DNA from: Flavobacteriales bacterium CG_4_9_14_3_um_filter_40_17
Lineage (GTDB): Bacteria; Bacteroidota; Bacteroidia; Flavobacteriales; Flavobacteriaceae
NCBI GenBank assembly: GCA_002790195.1
Contig: PFUR01000003.1
Location: 37,538-101,537 of the forward strand
Direction: 5' to 3'
DNA length: 64,000 bases
Below, piece by piece: positions 8,144-17,373 of this stretch. How positions within the stretch are numbered: the first letter of the stretch is position 1; each line of letters begins with the position of its first letter. The notes under the pieces were generated by a model that did not search any database, was not told the origin of the DNA, and was given only the letters and a program-made list of their open reading frames with translations. The position numbers were made by a program, and so were the translations under genes.

Positions 8144-9766
8144 ATGTCTAAAAAAACAACTGATTTTATGCCGATTTTCATGACCAAACATCTTTTATTA
8201 ATTCTTTTCCTTTTGGGAAGCATTGGTTTTGCGCAGAAAAAACCAACAATAAAAGTTGTAGCAGACACCACACAAATCAAAATTGGAGAACAGATTAACC
8301 TGACAGTATCCGTCAAAGTTGACTCTACCCGAAGTGTCAGTTTCCCTGAACTCAAAGCGTTTGGTTCTTTTGAAATCATCGAAGAGTCACCCATTGACAC
8401 TTTTCGCGAAAAAGATTTGTTTAACCTGATTAAAAAATACGGCCTGACCAAATTCGATTCCGGCAGCTATGTAATCCCCTCTTTCCCGATTATTGTCAGC
8501 AACCAAAGTTACCCGACCGATTCCATAGCTGTTACGGTTTTGGACGTGGAGGTCGATACACTCAAACAAAAAATGTACGACATCAAAGACATCATAGCGG
8601 TGCACCCGAAATCGAACTTTTGGAAATATTTTTGGTGGACACTCTGCATATTGCTGGTATTAGGTTCGATAGCGTTTTACTTTTGGTTAAAATACAAGAC
8701 AAAAAAAGAAGCCGAAGAAGAATTGCCTCCATACGAAAAAGCGATTTCCGAATTGCAAAAACTTGACAATTTCTCACTTCACGAACAAGCAGACTACAAA
8801 CACTACTACTCGAAAGTCACCGATGTATTGAAAATTTATTACGAATCTGAAGTTCACGTGGATGTGATGGAATGTACCTCGGATGAATTGCTCGAAAAAA
8901 TAGAGCTTTTGGTCGATTCGGGACAAATAAAACTTGAAAAAGGCACCCTTATCAAGCTACAGGAAACCCTGAAAACATCCGATTTGGTGAAATTTGCCAA
9001 ATACAGCAACACCTTCGAAGATGCACGTTCGGATAGGGACAACATCCTTCAGTTCATCAGCCTGACCCACGAAACACTGCCCGAACCAACCGAAGAAGAA
9101 TTGATGGCGGGTGAACAGCGAAGGATCCTTCAGGCAAAAAGGAGAAAAAAACGCAGGCTGATGGTCGCTGCAGCCATCATCGGTTTGATTTTATTGGGAA
9201 CCGGCAGTACGATGATTGCCAAATACGGTTTGCTTTCTACGATTGATACCCTGTTTAGAAAAACATCCAAACTGATGATGGATGGCGATTGGGTGTACAG
9301 CGAATACGGATATCCACCGATAGGCATTGAAACACCCGAAGTCTTAAAACAAGTGAAAGTACCCATCCCAGCGGGCAATGAAAAAGCCATCGTGTCTATG
9401 ACCAATTACGCCTACGGGAATTTGGGAAATGAACTTTATGTCGTGGTTAATCACGTCAATTTCAACCCGCAACTTGAGATTACCAACGATCAGGTTTCCG
9501 AATTGTCGGCAGGTGAACTCAAACAGCGGTTTGGCTTGGAAGACTTTCAACTCAAATCGGAAGACCTCACCATCGATGAAATAAACGGAACCCACAAAAC
9601 CGGCAATTTTTTCAAAGACAGTGTGGCTTATCAGTTTGATGTTTACACCTTTTTTGCCAAGCCTTCCCTTCGGCAGATTGTGGTTGTTTACAAAAAAGAC
9701 GATCGATACTATCCGGAAATTTCAAATAGAATTTTTAATTCCATCAAATTACTAAAAGGAGAATGA
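8144..9766 (+). CDS. Bat operon membrane protein (BatD-like N-domain, large C-domain)
   Basis: A 540-residue bat-operon protein. The real start may be the ATG at 8180, because MTKHLLLILFLLGSIGFAQ is a signal peptide; from 8144 the protein has 12 extra residues. After the signal comes a beta-sandwich region (VVADTTQIKIGEQINLTVSV) resembling the N-domain of BatD. It is followed by a TM segment near residues 163-185 (YFWWTLCILLVLGSIAFYFW) and a cytoplasmic helical part (about 190-335) like DUF4381. A basic stretch RRKKRRLMVAAAIIGLILLG starts a second TM segment. The last 170 residues are a soluble domain I do not recognise. It ends in an ATGA overlap with batA, which argues for coupled translation. 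Confidence 0.85.
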   Translation: MSKKTTDFMPIFMTKHLLLILFLLGSIGFAQKKPTIKVVADTTQIKIGEQINLTVSVKVDSTRSVSFPELKAFGSFEIIEESPIDTFREKDLFNLIKKYGLTKFDSGSYVIPSFPIIVSNQSYPTDSIAVTVLDVEVDTLKQKMYDIKDIIAVHPKSNFWKYFWWTLCILLVLGSIAFYFWLKYKTKKEAEEELPPYEKAISELQKLDNFSLHEQADYKHYYSKVTDVLKIYYESEVHVDVMECTSDELLEKIELLVDSGQIKLEKGTLIKLQETLKTSDLVKFAKYSNTFEDARSDRDNILQFISLTHETLPEPTEEELMAGEQRRILQAKRRKKRRLMVAAAIIGLILLGTGSTMIAKYGLLSTIDTLFRKTSKLMMDGDWVYSEYGYPPIGIETPEVLKQVKVPIPAGNEKAIVSMTNYAYGNLGNELYVVVNHVNFNPQLEITNDQVSELSAGELKQRFGLEDFQLKSEDLTIDEINGTHKTGNFFKDSVAYQFDVYTFFAKPSLRQIVVVYKKDDRYYPEISNRIFNSIKLLKGE

Positions 9767-10773
9767 GTATGTTTGGCGCAAATGAATTTGTAAACCCCGC
9801 ATTTTTTTGGTTGTTTTTGCTGCTACCGGTGGCCATCGGTTGGTATGTTTGGCAAGGAAAAAACCAACAGGCTTCGTTGCAAATTTCCAACATTTCGGGT
9901 TTTAAAAAAAGTTCATCTTGGTTAGCCAAATTAAAACCGGCTTTGTTTGCCCTGAAATTATTGTCTTTGTCATGTTTGATTGTAGCCATGGCGAGGCCTC
10001 GCTCAGTCGATGTGACCAGCAAGGTAAAAACCACCAAAGGGATTGACATCGTGATGTCTATCGATATTTCGGGAAGTATGCTTGCACGCGATTTCAGGCC
10101 CAACCGGCTCGAAGCACTCAAACGCGTTGCTTCTCAGTTTATCAAAGAAAGACCGAGTGACCGGATTGGCTTGGTGATTTTTGCCGGAGAAGCATTCACC
10201 AAAACGCCGGTGACTTCAGATAAGGAAATTGTACTGACTGCCCTGAACAACTTGGAATTTGACGATCGTATGCAACAAGGGACAGCCATTGGCATGGGCC
10301 TTTCCACAGCTGTCAACCGGGTGAAAGATAGCAAAGCACTGAGCAAAGTGATTATCTTGCTTACAGACGGAGTGAACAACGCAGGTTTCATCGATCCGCG
10401 CATCGCTGCCGACATGGCCGCCGAGTTTAACATCAAAACCTACACCATCGGTATCGGCTCAAATGGCACTGCGCCATCGCCGGTCGCCATCGATGCCAAC
10501 GGAAATTTTGTCTATCAAAATGTCCCCGTCGAGATTGATGAAGTTTTACTCAAAGAAATTGCAACCAAAACAAGCGGCAAATATTTCCGCGCTACGGACA
10601 ACCAAAAACTTGAAGAAATTTACGATGAAATCAACAAACTAGAAAAAACAGAAATTGAAGAGTTTAAGTATTATAATTACGATGAAAAATACAGGAAATG
10701 GGTGTGGTTAGGTGGTTTGCTTTTGTTGTTGGAATTGTCGTTTCGCTGGACAATTTTCAAAAGTTTTGTTTAA
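9763..10773 (+). CDS. batA: VWA domain membrane protein BatA
   Basis: A 336-residue membrane-anchored VWA protein. Two TM segments lie near the N-terminus (FWLFLLLPVAIGWYVW and the LFALKLLSLSCLIVAMARPR segment) and one at the C-terminus (VWLGGLLLLLELSFRW). The VWA domain between them has an intact MIDAS motif, DIVMSIDISGSM at about residue 94, and VIILLTDGVNNAG further on. BatA proteins are implicated in oxygen tolerance in Bacteroides, but the mechanism is not established. The start overlaps the previous stop as ATGA. The batB start lies 28 bases after the stop. Confidence 0.94.
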   Translation: MSMFGANEFVNPAFFWLFLLLPVAIGWYVWQGKNQQASLQISNISGFKKSSSWLAKLKPALFALKLLSLSCLIVAMARPRSVDVTSKVKTTKGIDIVMSIDISGSMLARDFRPNRLEALKRVASQFIKERPSDRIGLVIFAGEAFTKTPVTSDKEIVLTALNNLEFDDRMQQGTAIGMGLSTAVNRVKDSKALSKVIILLTDGVNNAGFIDPRIAADMAAEFNIKTYTIGIGSNGTAPSPVAIDANGNFVYQNVPVEIDEVLLKEIATKTSGKYFRATDNQKLEEIYDEINKLEKTEIEEFKYYNYDEKYRKWVWLGGLLLLLELSFRWTIFKSFV

Positions 10774-10801
10774 TGTCAGTTTTATAATTTTCACGAAAAG
10801 A

Positions 10802-11836
10802 ATGTATATACTCGAACAACCGTTTTATCTATATTTATTAGCACTTATCCCTTTGGTGGTGATGGCCTTTTTGCTGTTGCAATGGTGGAAAAAAAGAACA
10901 CAAGCCAAATTTGCTGAGAATAGATTTCTCAAACAACTGGCTCCTGACAAATCAATTTTTAAGCCTATTTTAAAACTAATTATGATTTGCCTAACGATTT
11001 TGAGCATAGTCATTGCTTTGGTTAATCCGAAAATAGGCACCAAAATAGAAACCGTGAAGCGGGAAGGAATCGATATCGTGTTTGCATTGGATGTGTCGCG
11101 AAGCATGTTGGCAGAAGACATCGCGCCCAACCGGCTGGAAAAATCCAAACAACTCATCAATCAAATCATCAACGATTTGGTAGGCGACCGCATCGGTATT
11201 GTCGTGTATGCCGCGACTGCCCACCCGCTCTTGCCTATAACAACCGACTACAATGCAGCCAAAATGTTTTTGCAAAGTGCCAATACCGACATGCTTTCTT
11301 CACAAGGCACCGCCATCAAAGATGCCTTGACCATGAGTCAAAGCTTTTTTAATGATCAAGCGCAAACCAACAAGCTCATCATTGTCATTTCGGACGGTGA
11401 AGACCACGAAGGAAACGTAGCCGAAAGCGCGCAAGCACTTTCCCAAGCGGGAATCAAAGTATTTACTATCGGCGTAGGCAAGCCCACCGGTGATCCTATT
11501 CCGCTCAAAGAAAAAGGGATTGTGACCGGCTACATCAAAAACAATCAAGGGGAAACCGTCATCAGCAAATTGAATGAACCTTTGTTGATGGAGCTTGCCA
11601 AAGAAGCGGGAGGGTATTACCAAAACGGGAACAATACCCAGGAAGTTGTCGATTTTATCAAAGACAAACTAGGAGCCATGAACAAAACCGAGTTTGAAGC
11701 CAAAGAATATTCAGATTTTAAAGACCAATTTCAATGGTTTCTTGGCTTAGCTATCGGTTTTATATTTTTAGATATTTTCTTCTTGGAGAGAAAAACTTGG
11801 TGGTTGAAAAACTTAAACCTATTCAATGAAAAATAG
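10802..11836 (+). CDS. batB: VWA domain membrane protein BatB
   Basis: A 344-residue BatB, paralogous to BatA. The start is set at the ATG giving MYILEQPFYLYLLALIPLVV. The frame is open upstream into batA (to 10712), but that part is the shifted-frame tail of batA. N-terminal TM segments (LLALIPLVVMAFLLLQWW and ILKLIMICLTILSIVIALV) are followed by the MIDAS motif DIVFALDVSRSM near residue 91 and VISDGEDHEG. The C-terminal TM is FQWFLGLAIGFIFLDIFFLE. Its last 11 bases overlap the start of batC. Confidence 0.93.
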   Translation: MYILEQPFYLYLLALIPLVVMAFLLLQWWKKRTQAKFAENRFLKQLAPDKSIFKPILKLIMICLTILSIVIALVNPKIGTKIETVKREGIDIVFALDVSRSMLAEDIAPNRLEKSKQLINQIINDLVGDRIGIVVYAATAHPLLPITTDYNAAKMFLQSANTDMLSSQGTAIKDALTMSQSFFNDQAQTNKLIIVISDGEDHEGNVAESAQALSQAGIKVFTIGVGKPTGDPIPLKEKGIVTGYIKNNQGETVISKLNEPLLMELAKEAGGYYQNGNNTQEVVDFIKDKLGAMNKTEFEAKEYSDFKDQFQWFLGLAIGFIFLDIFFLERKTWWLKNLNLFNEK

Positions 11837-12602
11837 ACAACCCATGAAAACTACTTTGAACACCTTTTTTATGCTGATTTTTGCTTTCAGCTTCGCGCAG
11901 GAAGACCTCAAACTCACAGCGGAAGGCAATAAGGAATTTAAGGAAAAAAAACTCATAGACGCGGAAGCAACCTATCGGGAAGCCTATTCTGCCAATCTCA
12001 AAAACGCCGTTCCCGAATACAACTTAGGCAACACGCTATACACCGATGAACACATCGATGCCGCCCGGAGCAAATATGCGTCATCGGCAGAGTCTGCTCT
12101 ATCGAAAGTAGATAAACACAAGGCTTTTCACAATTTGGGCAATACCTATATGCTTCAAAAAAAATATCAACAAGCAGTAGATGCATACAAAAACGCCTTG
12201 AGAAACAACCCGACGGACGACGAAACACGGTACAATCTTGCATTGGCAAAAAAAATGTTGGAAAAAGACAAGAAAGGCGGTGGCGGCGGAGGAAACGATG
12301 ACAAGAAAGATCAAGACAAGAAAGATCAAGACAAAAAGGACGATCAGAAAAAACAAGACCAAAAGAAAGGGGATCAAGACAAGGATAAAGAAGGGGAAGA
12401 CAAGGAAAAACCCAATGAACCGAAAAATCAACCTGAAAAACAGCAACCCAAGGAAAGCCAACCGCAACCTAAACAGGGATCGCTCTCGCCACAACAAATA
12501 AGAAACTTGCTGCAAGCCGCAGAAAATGAAGAGAAAAAAGCACAAGAAAAATTGAAAGTTTTGCAAGGCCAAAAACCTAAAAAAACAGACAAAGATTGGT
12601 GA
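11826..12602 (+). CDS. batC: TPR protein BatC with charged low-complexity tail
   Basis: A 258-residue tetratricopeptide protein. The functional start could be the second ATG at 11844 (MKTTLNTFFMLIFAFSFAQ, a signal peptide); starting at 11826 adds six residues. TPR-like helices run from about residue 25 to 145 (EGNKEFKEKKLIDAEATYRE, KAFHNLGNTYMLQKKYQQAV). Then come a Gly run and about 75 residues of Asp/Lys/Gln-rich repeats (KKDQDKKDQDKKDDQKKQDQ), which are probably unstructured. The ending SLSPQQIRNLLQAAENEE is a conserved C-terminal motif in BatC-like proteins. It is expected to act in the periplasm with BatA, BatB and BatD. A 103-base gap with a possible internal promoter precedes batD. Confidence 0.9.
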   Translation: MKNRQPMKTTLNTFFMLIFAFSFAQEDLKLTAEGNKEFKEKKLIDAEATYREAYSANLKNAVPEYNLGNTLYTDEHIDAARSKYASSAESALSKVDKHKAFHNLGNTYMLQKKYQQAVDAYKNALRNNPTDDETRYNLALAKKMLEKDKKGGGGGGNDDKKDQDKKDQDKKDDQKKQDQKKGDQDKDKEGEDKEKPNEPKNQPEKQQPKESQPQPKQGSLSPQQIRNLLQAAENEEKKAQEKLKVLQGQKPKKTDKDW

Positions 12603-12647
12603 TTTGATTTTAGAATTTTATTAAGAATCATTTATATGCTATATGAT

Positions 12648-12655
12648 TAACTTTG
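12648..12655 (+). promoter_or_regulatory. possible -7 element before batD
   Basis: TAACTTTG fits the Bacteroidota TAnnTTTG -7 consensus exactly and lies 50 bases before the batD ATG in the only sizeable gap of the bat operon. No TTG box is seen 19-21 bases upstream, so this is at best a weak internal promoter. Confidence 0.35.
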
Positions 12656-12705
12656 CGTCGCACCACATTGCATGAACAACTTAAAAACTAAACTGATATT
12701 TTAGC

Positions 12706-14472
12706 ATGAGACCGTTAATCATCTTTGCGTTTGTACTTTTTTCCGTCATGGGCATGACGGCACAGATGCAATTTGAAACCAAAGTAAGCAAAAATAAATT
12801 GGGCATCAACGAACGCCTTCGGGTGGATTTTACCATGAACCAAGATGGTGATAACTTCACCCCTCCCGATTTTGATGATTTTACCGTGGTCGCCGGCCCA
12901 AGCCAATCGGTAAGCAACACTTGGATTAACGGCGTGCGCTCTTTTTCAAAAACCTATACCTACTTCCTAATGCCCAAAAGAAGAGGTAAAATAACCATCA
13001 ATCAAGCATCTATAGAATACGATGGTCAAGTTTACAAAACCATCCCTGTTCCGATTGAAGTGACCGCTGCCGTGGAGATTCCGACAGATCCGAACGACCC
13101 CGAATACATTGCTTCGCAAAGCATCCATTTGGTAGCTGAACTTTCTAAAAGTTCGCCTTTTCTGAATGAGCCCATCACGGTAACTTACAAAATATACGTC
13201 AATTCATACACCAACGTGAGTGGTTGGCAGGTAATCGACAGTCCAAAATTTACGGACTTTTGGAATCAAAATGTAGATCGAAAACACGAGGTGCAAAACG
13301 GAACCTACAACGGGCAAGACTACCGCTATCTCATCCTACAAGAAACCGTTCTTTACCCGCAAAAAACAGGGATACTCAAGTTGGAACCGCTTTCCATGAA
13401 TGTGTCGGTAGAAGTACGGACGAACCGAAGGGATTTTTTTGGAAATTATATGTACAAACGGGTCAATAGAGTTTTTGCTTCTCAAGAATTGACAGTCAAT
13501 GTCAAACCACTGCCGGAACAAGGGAAACCGGCCGACTTCACCGGTGCCGTTGGTACTTTCAAAATGGATTTATCGCTGACCAAAGACAGGGTGAGTGCCA
13601 CGGAATCTACACAAGCAAAAATCACGGTTACAGGCCAAGGAAATTTGAAATTGTTTAATCTGCCTAAAATGGATTTTCCGGAACACATTGAGGCGTATGA
13701 ACCCGAACACAGCGAAAATGTTGTCACCAAAATAGACGGAATGCAGGGCAGTATCACGGACAGCTATACCTTGGTGCCCAATCAAAAAGGAAAATACTTA
13801 ATCCCGGGTGTCACTTTCTCTTACTTTGATCCGGGTAGCAGAACTTACAAAACCCTCCGGGCTAACGACCTGAATCTGAAGACAGAAGCAGCTCCGGCAG
13901 GCGTTGTTACAAATGCGGCTACGGGCAATACAACCTCAACCGTCAAACTGTCTGTTACTTCGCTTGGCAATCAGTTGCGCTACTTGAAACGCAAAACAGA
14001 ATTGAAACCCGTACAAAATAAAAAATTCTTTCAGTCAGCTTCGTTTTATGCCTCGGTTTTAGGTCCTTTGCTTTTGATTCCGATAGCCATGATAATAGGC
14101 AGAAAACAACGCGAATTTGTTTCTGACCAAGAAGGCAACCGGGTGCGCAAAGCCAACAAGTTGGCAAAAAAGTACCTGTCTGAGGCCAAAAACAACCTGG
14201 GTAATCAACAAAGTTTTTACGAATCGCTCGAACGCGCGTTTCACAACTACCTAAAAGCCAAACTCAAAATAGAAACTTCCGAGTTTTCAAAAGAAAAAAT
14301 TGAAGAATTGTTGCTTGAGAAGCAGGTAACCTCCGAAATTACAGCCAATTTTATCGGCTTATTAAAAATTTGTGAATTAGCGCGCTACGCACCTTCTTCT
14401 GAAGTTACCATGCAAAGGGATTATGAAAAAGCTGTTGGCCTTATTTCCACCTTAGACAAACAAATAAAATAA
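12706..14472 (+). CDS. batD: BatD family protein
   Basis: A 588-residue BatD (oxygen-tolerance family). The signal peptide MRPLIIFAFVLFSVMGMTAQ is followed by repeated beta-sandwich domains. Typical phrases are ETKVSKNKLGINERLRVDFT, SSPFLNEPITVTYKIYV and the proline-rich strand TKIDGMQGSITDSYTLVPNQ. One TM segment (FYASVLGPLLLIPIAMIIG, about residues 447-466) leads to a cytoplasmic helical tail. The large periplasmic part likely binds the other Bat proteins. It has its own candidate -7 element upstream. batE begins 7 bases after its stop. Confidence 0.93.
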   Translation: MRPLIIFAFVLFSVMGMTAQMQFETKVSKNKLGINERLRVDFTMNQDGDNFTPPDFDDFTVVAGPSQSVSNTWINGVRSFSKTYTYFLMPKRRGKITINQASIEYDGQVYKTIPVPIEVTAAVEIPTDPNDPEYIASQSIHLVAELSKSSPFLNEPITVTYKIYVNSYTNVSGWQVIDSPKFTDFWNQNVDRKHEVQNGTYNGQDYRYLILQETVLYPQKTGILKLEPLSMNVSVEVRTNRRDFFGNYMYKRVNRVFASQELTVNVKPLPEQGKPADFTGAVGTFKMDLSLTKDRVSATESTQAKITVTGQGNLKLFNLPKMDFPEHIEAYEPEHSENVVTKIDGMQGSITDSYTLVPNQKGKYLIPGVTFSYFDPGSRTYKTLRANDLNLKTEAAPAGVVTNAATGNTTSTVKLSVTSLGNQLRYLKRKTELKPVQNKKFFQSASFYASVLGPLLLIPIAMIIGRKQREFVSDQEGNRVRKANKLAKKYLSEAKNNLGNQQSFYESLERAFHNYLKAKLKIETSEFSKEKIEELLLEKQVTSEITANFIGLLKICELARYAPSSEVTMQRDYEKAVGLISTLDKQIK

Positions 14473-14479
14473 AACGGCC

Positions 14480-15283
14480 ATGAAAAACATGCTACCAATT
14501 TTACGTTTTTTGGGTTGTCAAATTAGTTTTTGGTTGAAAATTAGTTTGGTGGTTTTTGTGTTGTTTATGCTTTCAAACACACTTTCAGCCCAAGAAAAAG
14601 TTTTTGATCAAGCCAATCAATTGTACAATGACGAAAAATACGAACAAGCGATTGAAAAATACCAAGCCATCTTAAACGCAAAGTTTGAATCACCTGAATT
14701 GTACTACAACCTTGGAAATGCTTATGCCAAATTAGACGAACTCGGTGAGGCCATTTATTATCTTGAGAAAGCGAAAAAGATGAAGCCTGACGATGAAGAT
14801 ATTCAGAATAATTTGGCGTTTGTTCAAAACAAAGTGATTGATGACATCACACCTTTGCCAAAAATAGGTTTGAGTGCCTTTTTGGACAAAACAAGCACTT
14901 TATTAAATGTTAATCAATGGGCAAAATTTGCTGTTGGGATGTCCCTGTTATTTGCCTTGATGTTTCTGCTTTATTATTTCACTTATCACAGTTTGTTGAA
15001 AAGGATTTTCTTTACGGGAATTCTACTTTCCATTTTCCTGTTTTCCGGAAGTATGTACTTTGCCTTTCATCAGGACAACTATCTTAAAGACAACCAAGAA
15101 GCTATCGTTTTCTCAAGCGAAGTAACCGTCAAAAGCGAGCCTTTAGACAATAGTGAAAACATATTTCTACTTCACGAAGGAACCAAAGTTTTCGTTTTGG
15201 AAACCGTTGACAGTTGGAAAAAAATAAAATTAGCCGACGGAAAATTGGGTTGGATAAAAGGTGATAAGATTCGCATACTTTGA
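14480..15283 (+). CDS. batE: TPR and SH3-like domain protein BatE
   Basis: A 267-residue BatE. An N-terminal hydrophobic signal or anchor (ISLVVFVLFMLSNTLSAQ) comes first. TPR units follow (residues about 40-110: QLYNDEKYEQAIEKYQAILN, ELYYNLGNAYAKLDELGEAI). Two TM helices lie near 155-205 (FAVGMSLLFALMFLLYYF, IFFTGILLSIFLFSGSMYF). The C-terminal SH3-like domain (about 215-267) has VKSEPLDNSENIFLLHEGTK and ends GKLGWIKGDKIRIL. It is the last gene of the moxR-bat operon. No convincing intrinsic terminator is visible in the 100-base AT-rich spacer that follows. Confidence 0.92.
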   Translation: MKNMLPILRFLGCQISFWLKISLVVFVLFMLSNTLSAQEKVFDQANQLYNDEKYEQAIEKYQAILNAKFESPELYYNLGNAYAKLDELGEAIYYLEKAKKMKPDDEDIQNNLAFVQNKVIDDITPLPKIGLSAFLDKTSTLLNVNQWAKFAVGMSLLFALMFLLYYFTYHSLLKRIFFTGILLSIFLFSGSMYFAFHQDNYLKDNQEAIVFSSEVTVKSEPLDNSENIFLLHEGTKVFVLETVDSWKKIKLADGKLGWIKGDKIRIL

Positions 15284-15372
15284 TTCGATAAAATACACGT
15301 AAATGAAACCATTTTAAAAGTTAATTATTTTTTAAACTTTAATTTAAAACAAATATTGAGTTTTAATGTGAG

Positions 15373-15380
15373 TATATTTG
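15373..15380 (+). promoter_or_regulatory. candidate -7 element very close to a start codon
   Basis: TATATTTG matches TAnnTTTG and ends only six bases before the ATG of the small membrane protein gene. If used, the transcript would begin at or next to the start codon and be nearly leaderless. The only TTG upstream (15356-15358) is 14 bases away, shorter than the usual 19-21. Confidence 0.35.
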
Positions 15381-15386
15381 CCAACT

Positions 15387-15674
15387 ATGAAATTAGTCTC
15401 ATACTTACTGCTAATTATTTTTTTGACTTTTATAACGCTACCCGCTTTGGTGAGCCTCATTGATAAAAGTTCGGACATCTCTGCAATTTTCAATACCTCA
15501 GAAGAAGATTCCAGCAAGTCTTATACTAAACTAAAAGAAGTCATTAAAACTTCTAAGAGTTCCGTTTTATTCAATCCAAATATACTAAAGACAAAGCAAA
15601 TCATTTTTGAAATTTGTATTGTTCGAGAAGAAGTTGTAAGAGAGTTGCTATCTCCCCCACCCGAGTTTTTTTGA
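15387..15674 (+). CDS. small membrane-anchored hypothetical protein
   Basis: A 95-residue protein of unknown function. The ATG gives MKLVSYLLLIIFLTFITLPA, an N-terminal hydrophobic segment that may be an uncleaved anchor or signal. A polar stretch rich in Ser and Lys follows (SSDISAIFNTSEEDSSKSYT), then a more hydrophobic end with a Cys (IIFEICIVREEVVRELL) and the terminal PPPEFF. The start at an earlier TTG (15378) is unlikely. It sits directly before the SulP transporter on the same strand with a 62-base gap, which suggests, but does not show, a link to anion transport. Confidence 0.6.
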   Translation: MKLVSYLLLIIFLTFITLPALVSLIDKSSDISAIFNTSEEDSSKSYTKLKEVIKTSKSSVLFNPNILKTKQIIFEICIVREEVVRELLSPPPEFF

Positions 15675-15736
15675 ATTATTGCCAATCTGACCCAATCGGC
15701 TCAAAAATTAGCTATTCATTAAAACTTAAACAATAA

Positions 15737-17356
15737 ATGACAAAAATCAGTAATCTTTTTGTTAACCTCAAATCGGACTTTGCTTCAGGTTTGGTGGTTT
15801 TTTTAGTTGCTCTGCCACTCTGCCTTGGTATTGCATTGGCTTCAGGGGCACCTTTGTTTTCAGGAATTATTTCGGGCATTATCGGAGGTATCATAGTTGG
15901 TATGTTGAGCCGTTCGCATGTAAGCGTGAGTGGGCCGGCAGCCGGTCTTACTGCCATCGTGTTGGTGGCCATAACAGATTTGGGCTCCTATCCCGCTTTT
16001 CTGACTACGGTAATTATTGCCGGAATGATACAGCTGATATTAGGCTTTATAAAAGCAGGAAGCATATCAAATTATTTCCCCACTAATGTCATTGAAGGAA
16101 TGCTTGCAGGTATAGGAATTATCATATTTTTAAAACAAATTCCCCACGCCATCGGTTATGATATGGTGTCTGAAGGAGATACTTCCTTTTTTGAAAAAGG
16201 TGGGTTTACAGTGATTGATTCACTTTTAGAAGCCTTACAATTCATTAATTATGGTTCTATCATCATCACACTCGTAGCACTCTCAATCCTGATTATTTGG
16301 AACAAAATACCATTTTTGCAAAATTTAAAATTGATACCGGGTGCTTTGGTTGCAGTACTTTCGGGCATTTTAATTAACGAGATTTTTATTCAGACAGGAA
16401 GCCCTTTACAAGTAGCCAAAGAGCATTTAGTCACTTTACCCATACCGGAAACAATTGATGAATTTAAAGCCATTTTCATTTTCCCCGACTTCTCTGTGCA
16501 TACGTTACTCAATTCAAGTGTTTGGATTACCGGTGTAACAATTGCCATTGTCGCATCAATCGAAACTCTTCTTTGTATTGAAGCATCTGATCGGATGGAT
16601 CCGCATAAAAGATACACCAACACAAATGTAGAGTTAAAAGCTCAAGGTATTGGAAACTTTATAAGTGGCCTTTTAGGTGGTTTGCCTATGACATCAGTCG
16701 TAGTGAGGTCTTCTGCCAATGTAACTGCAGGTGCCAAAACCAAAATGTCAGCCATCATACACGGAGCGTTATTGTTGATAAGTGTGCTTTCAATAGCACC
16801 TTTCTTAAATAAAATTCCGCTGGCAACTTTGGCTGCAATACTTTTGCTGATAGGCTACAAGTTGTCAAAGCCATCCCTGTTTAAACACTTTTGGGAAAAA
16901 GGGAAATATCAATTTGTACCCTTCATGGCAACTGTTATAGCTGTCGTTTTGCTTGATTTATTAAAAGGGGTCGCTCTGGGTATGCTTATCAGTATATTTT
17001 TTGTTTTGCGAGGAAACTACAAACGAGCTTATTTATTCCGCAAAGAAACCTACCAAGATGGAGATGTTATTCACATCGACTTGGCACAGGAAGTCTCTTT
17101 CTTAAACAAAGCCGCAATCAAAAACACCTTAAAAAACATTCCGGAACATTCAAAAGTCATCATCAATGCAACCGATACGGTTTACATTGCACATGACGTT
17201 TTAGATTTGATTCAAGAATTTAAGGATGTTATTGCTAAAGACAAACATATTAAAGTAAAATTGGTTGGCTTCAAAAAGGCGTATAATATTGAAAATACGG
17301 AAGATGGGCAACACGTTTTCACTACGCCTAAACCAATAAAAGAAAAAATTACCTAA
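15737..17356 (+). CDS. SulP family anion transporter
   Basis: A 539-residue inner-membrane transporter of the SulP (SLC26-like) family, exchanging or importing sulfate, bicarbonate or other anions. About 10-12 hydrophobic segments fill residues 10-420. The N-terminal signature DFASGLVVFLVALPLCLGIA and AAGLTAIVLVAI are typical, as is NFISGLLGGLPMTSVVVRSS. A C-terminal STAS-like cytoplasmic domain starts near residue 440 (IHIDLAQEVSFLNKAAIKNT). The next gene, 17 bases downstream, is a beta-carbonic anhydrase. By context the likely cargo is bicarbonate, but substrate cannot be read from sequence. Confidence 0.92.
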   Translation: MTKISNLFVNLKSDFASGLVVFLVALPLCLGIALASGAPLFSGIISGIIGGIIVGMLSRSHVSVSGPAAGLTAIVLVAITDLGSYPAFLTTVIIAGMIQLILGFIKAGSISNYFPTNVIEGMLAGIGIIIFLKQIPHAIGYDMVSEGDTSFFEKGGFTVIDSLLEALQFINYGSIIITLVALSILIIWNKIPFLQNLKLIPGALVAVLSGILINEIFIQTGSPLQVAKEHLVTLPIPETIDEFKAIFIFPDFSVHTLLNSSVWITGVTIAIVASIETLLCIEASDRMDPHKRYTNTNVELKAQGIGNFISGLLGGLPMTSVVVRSSANVTAGAKTKMSAIIHGALLLISVLSIAPFLNKIPLATLAAILLLIGYKLSKPSLFKHFWEKGKYQFVPFMATVIAVVLLDLLKGVALGMLISIFFVLRGNYKRAYLFRKETYQDGDVIHIDLAQEVSFLNKAAIKNTLKNIPEHSKVIINATDTVYIAHDVLDLIQEFKDVIAKDKHIKVKLVGFKKAYNIENTEDGQHVFTTPKPIKEKIT

Positions 17357-17373
17357 ACCAAAAACTATTCATC

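Noticed and set aside
12238-12501. Open frame of Lys/Arg-rich protein inside batC
   Set aside because: An alternative frame of a low-complexity repeat in batC; not an independent gene.
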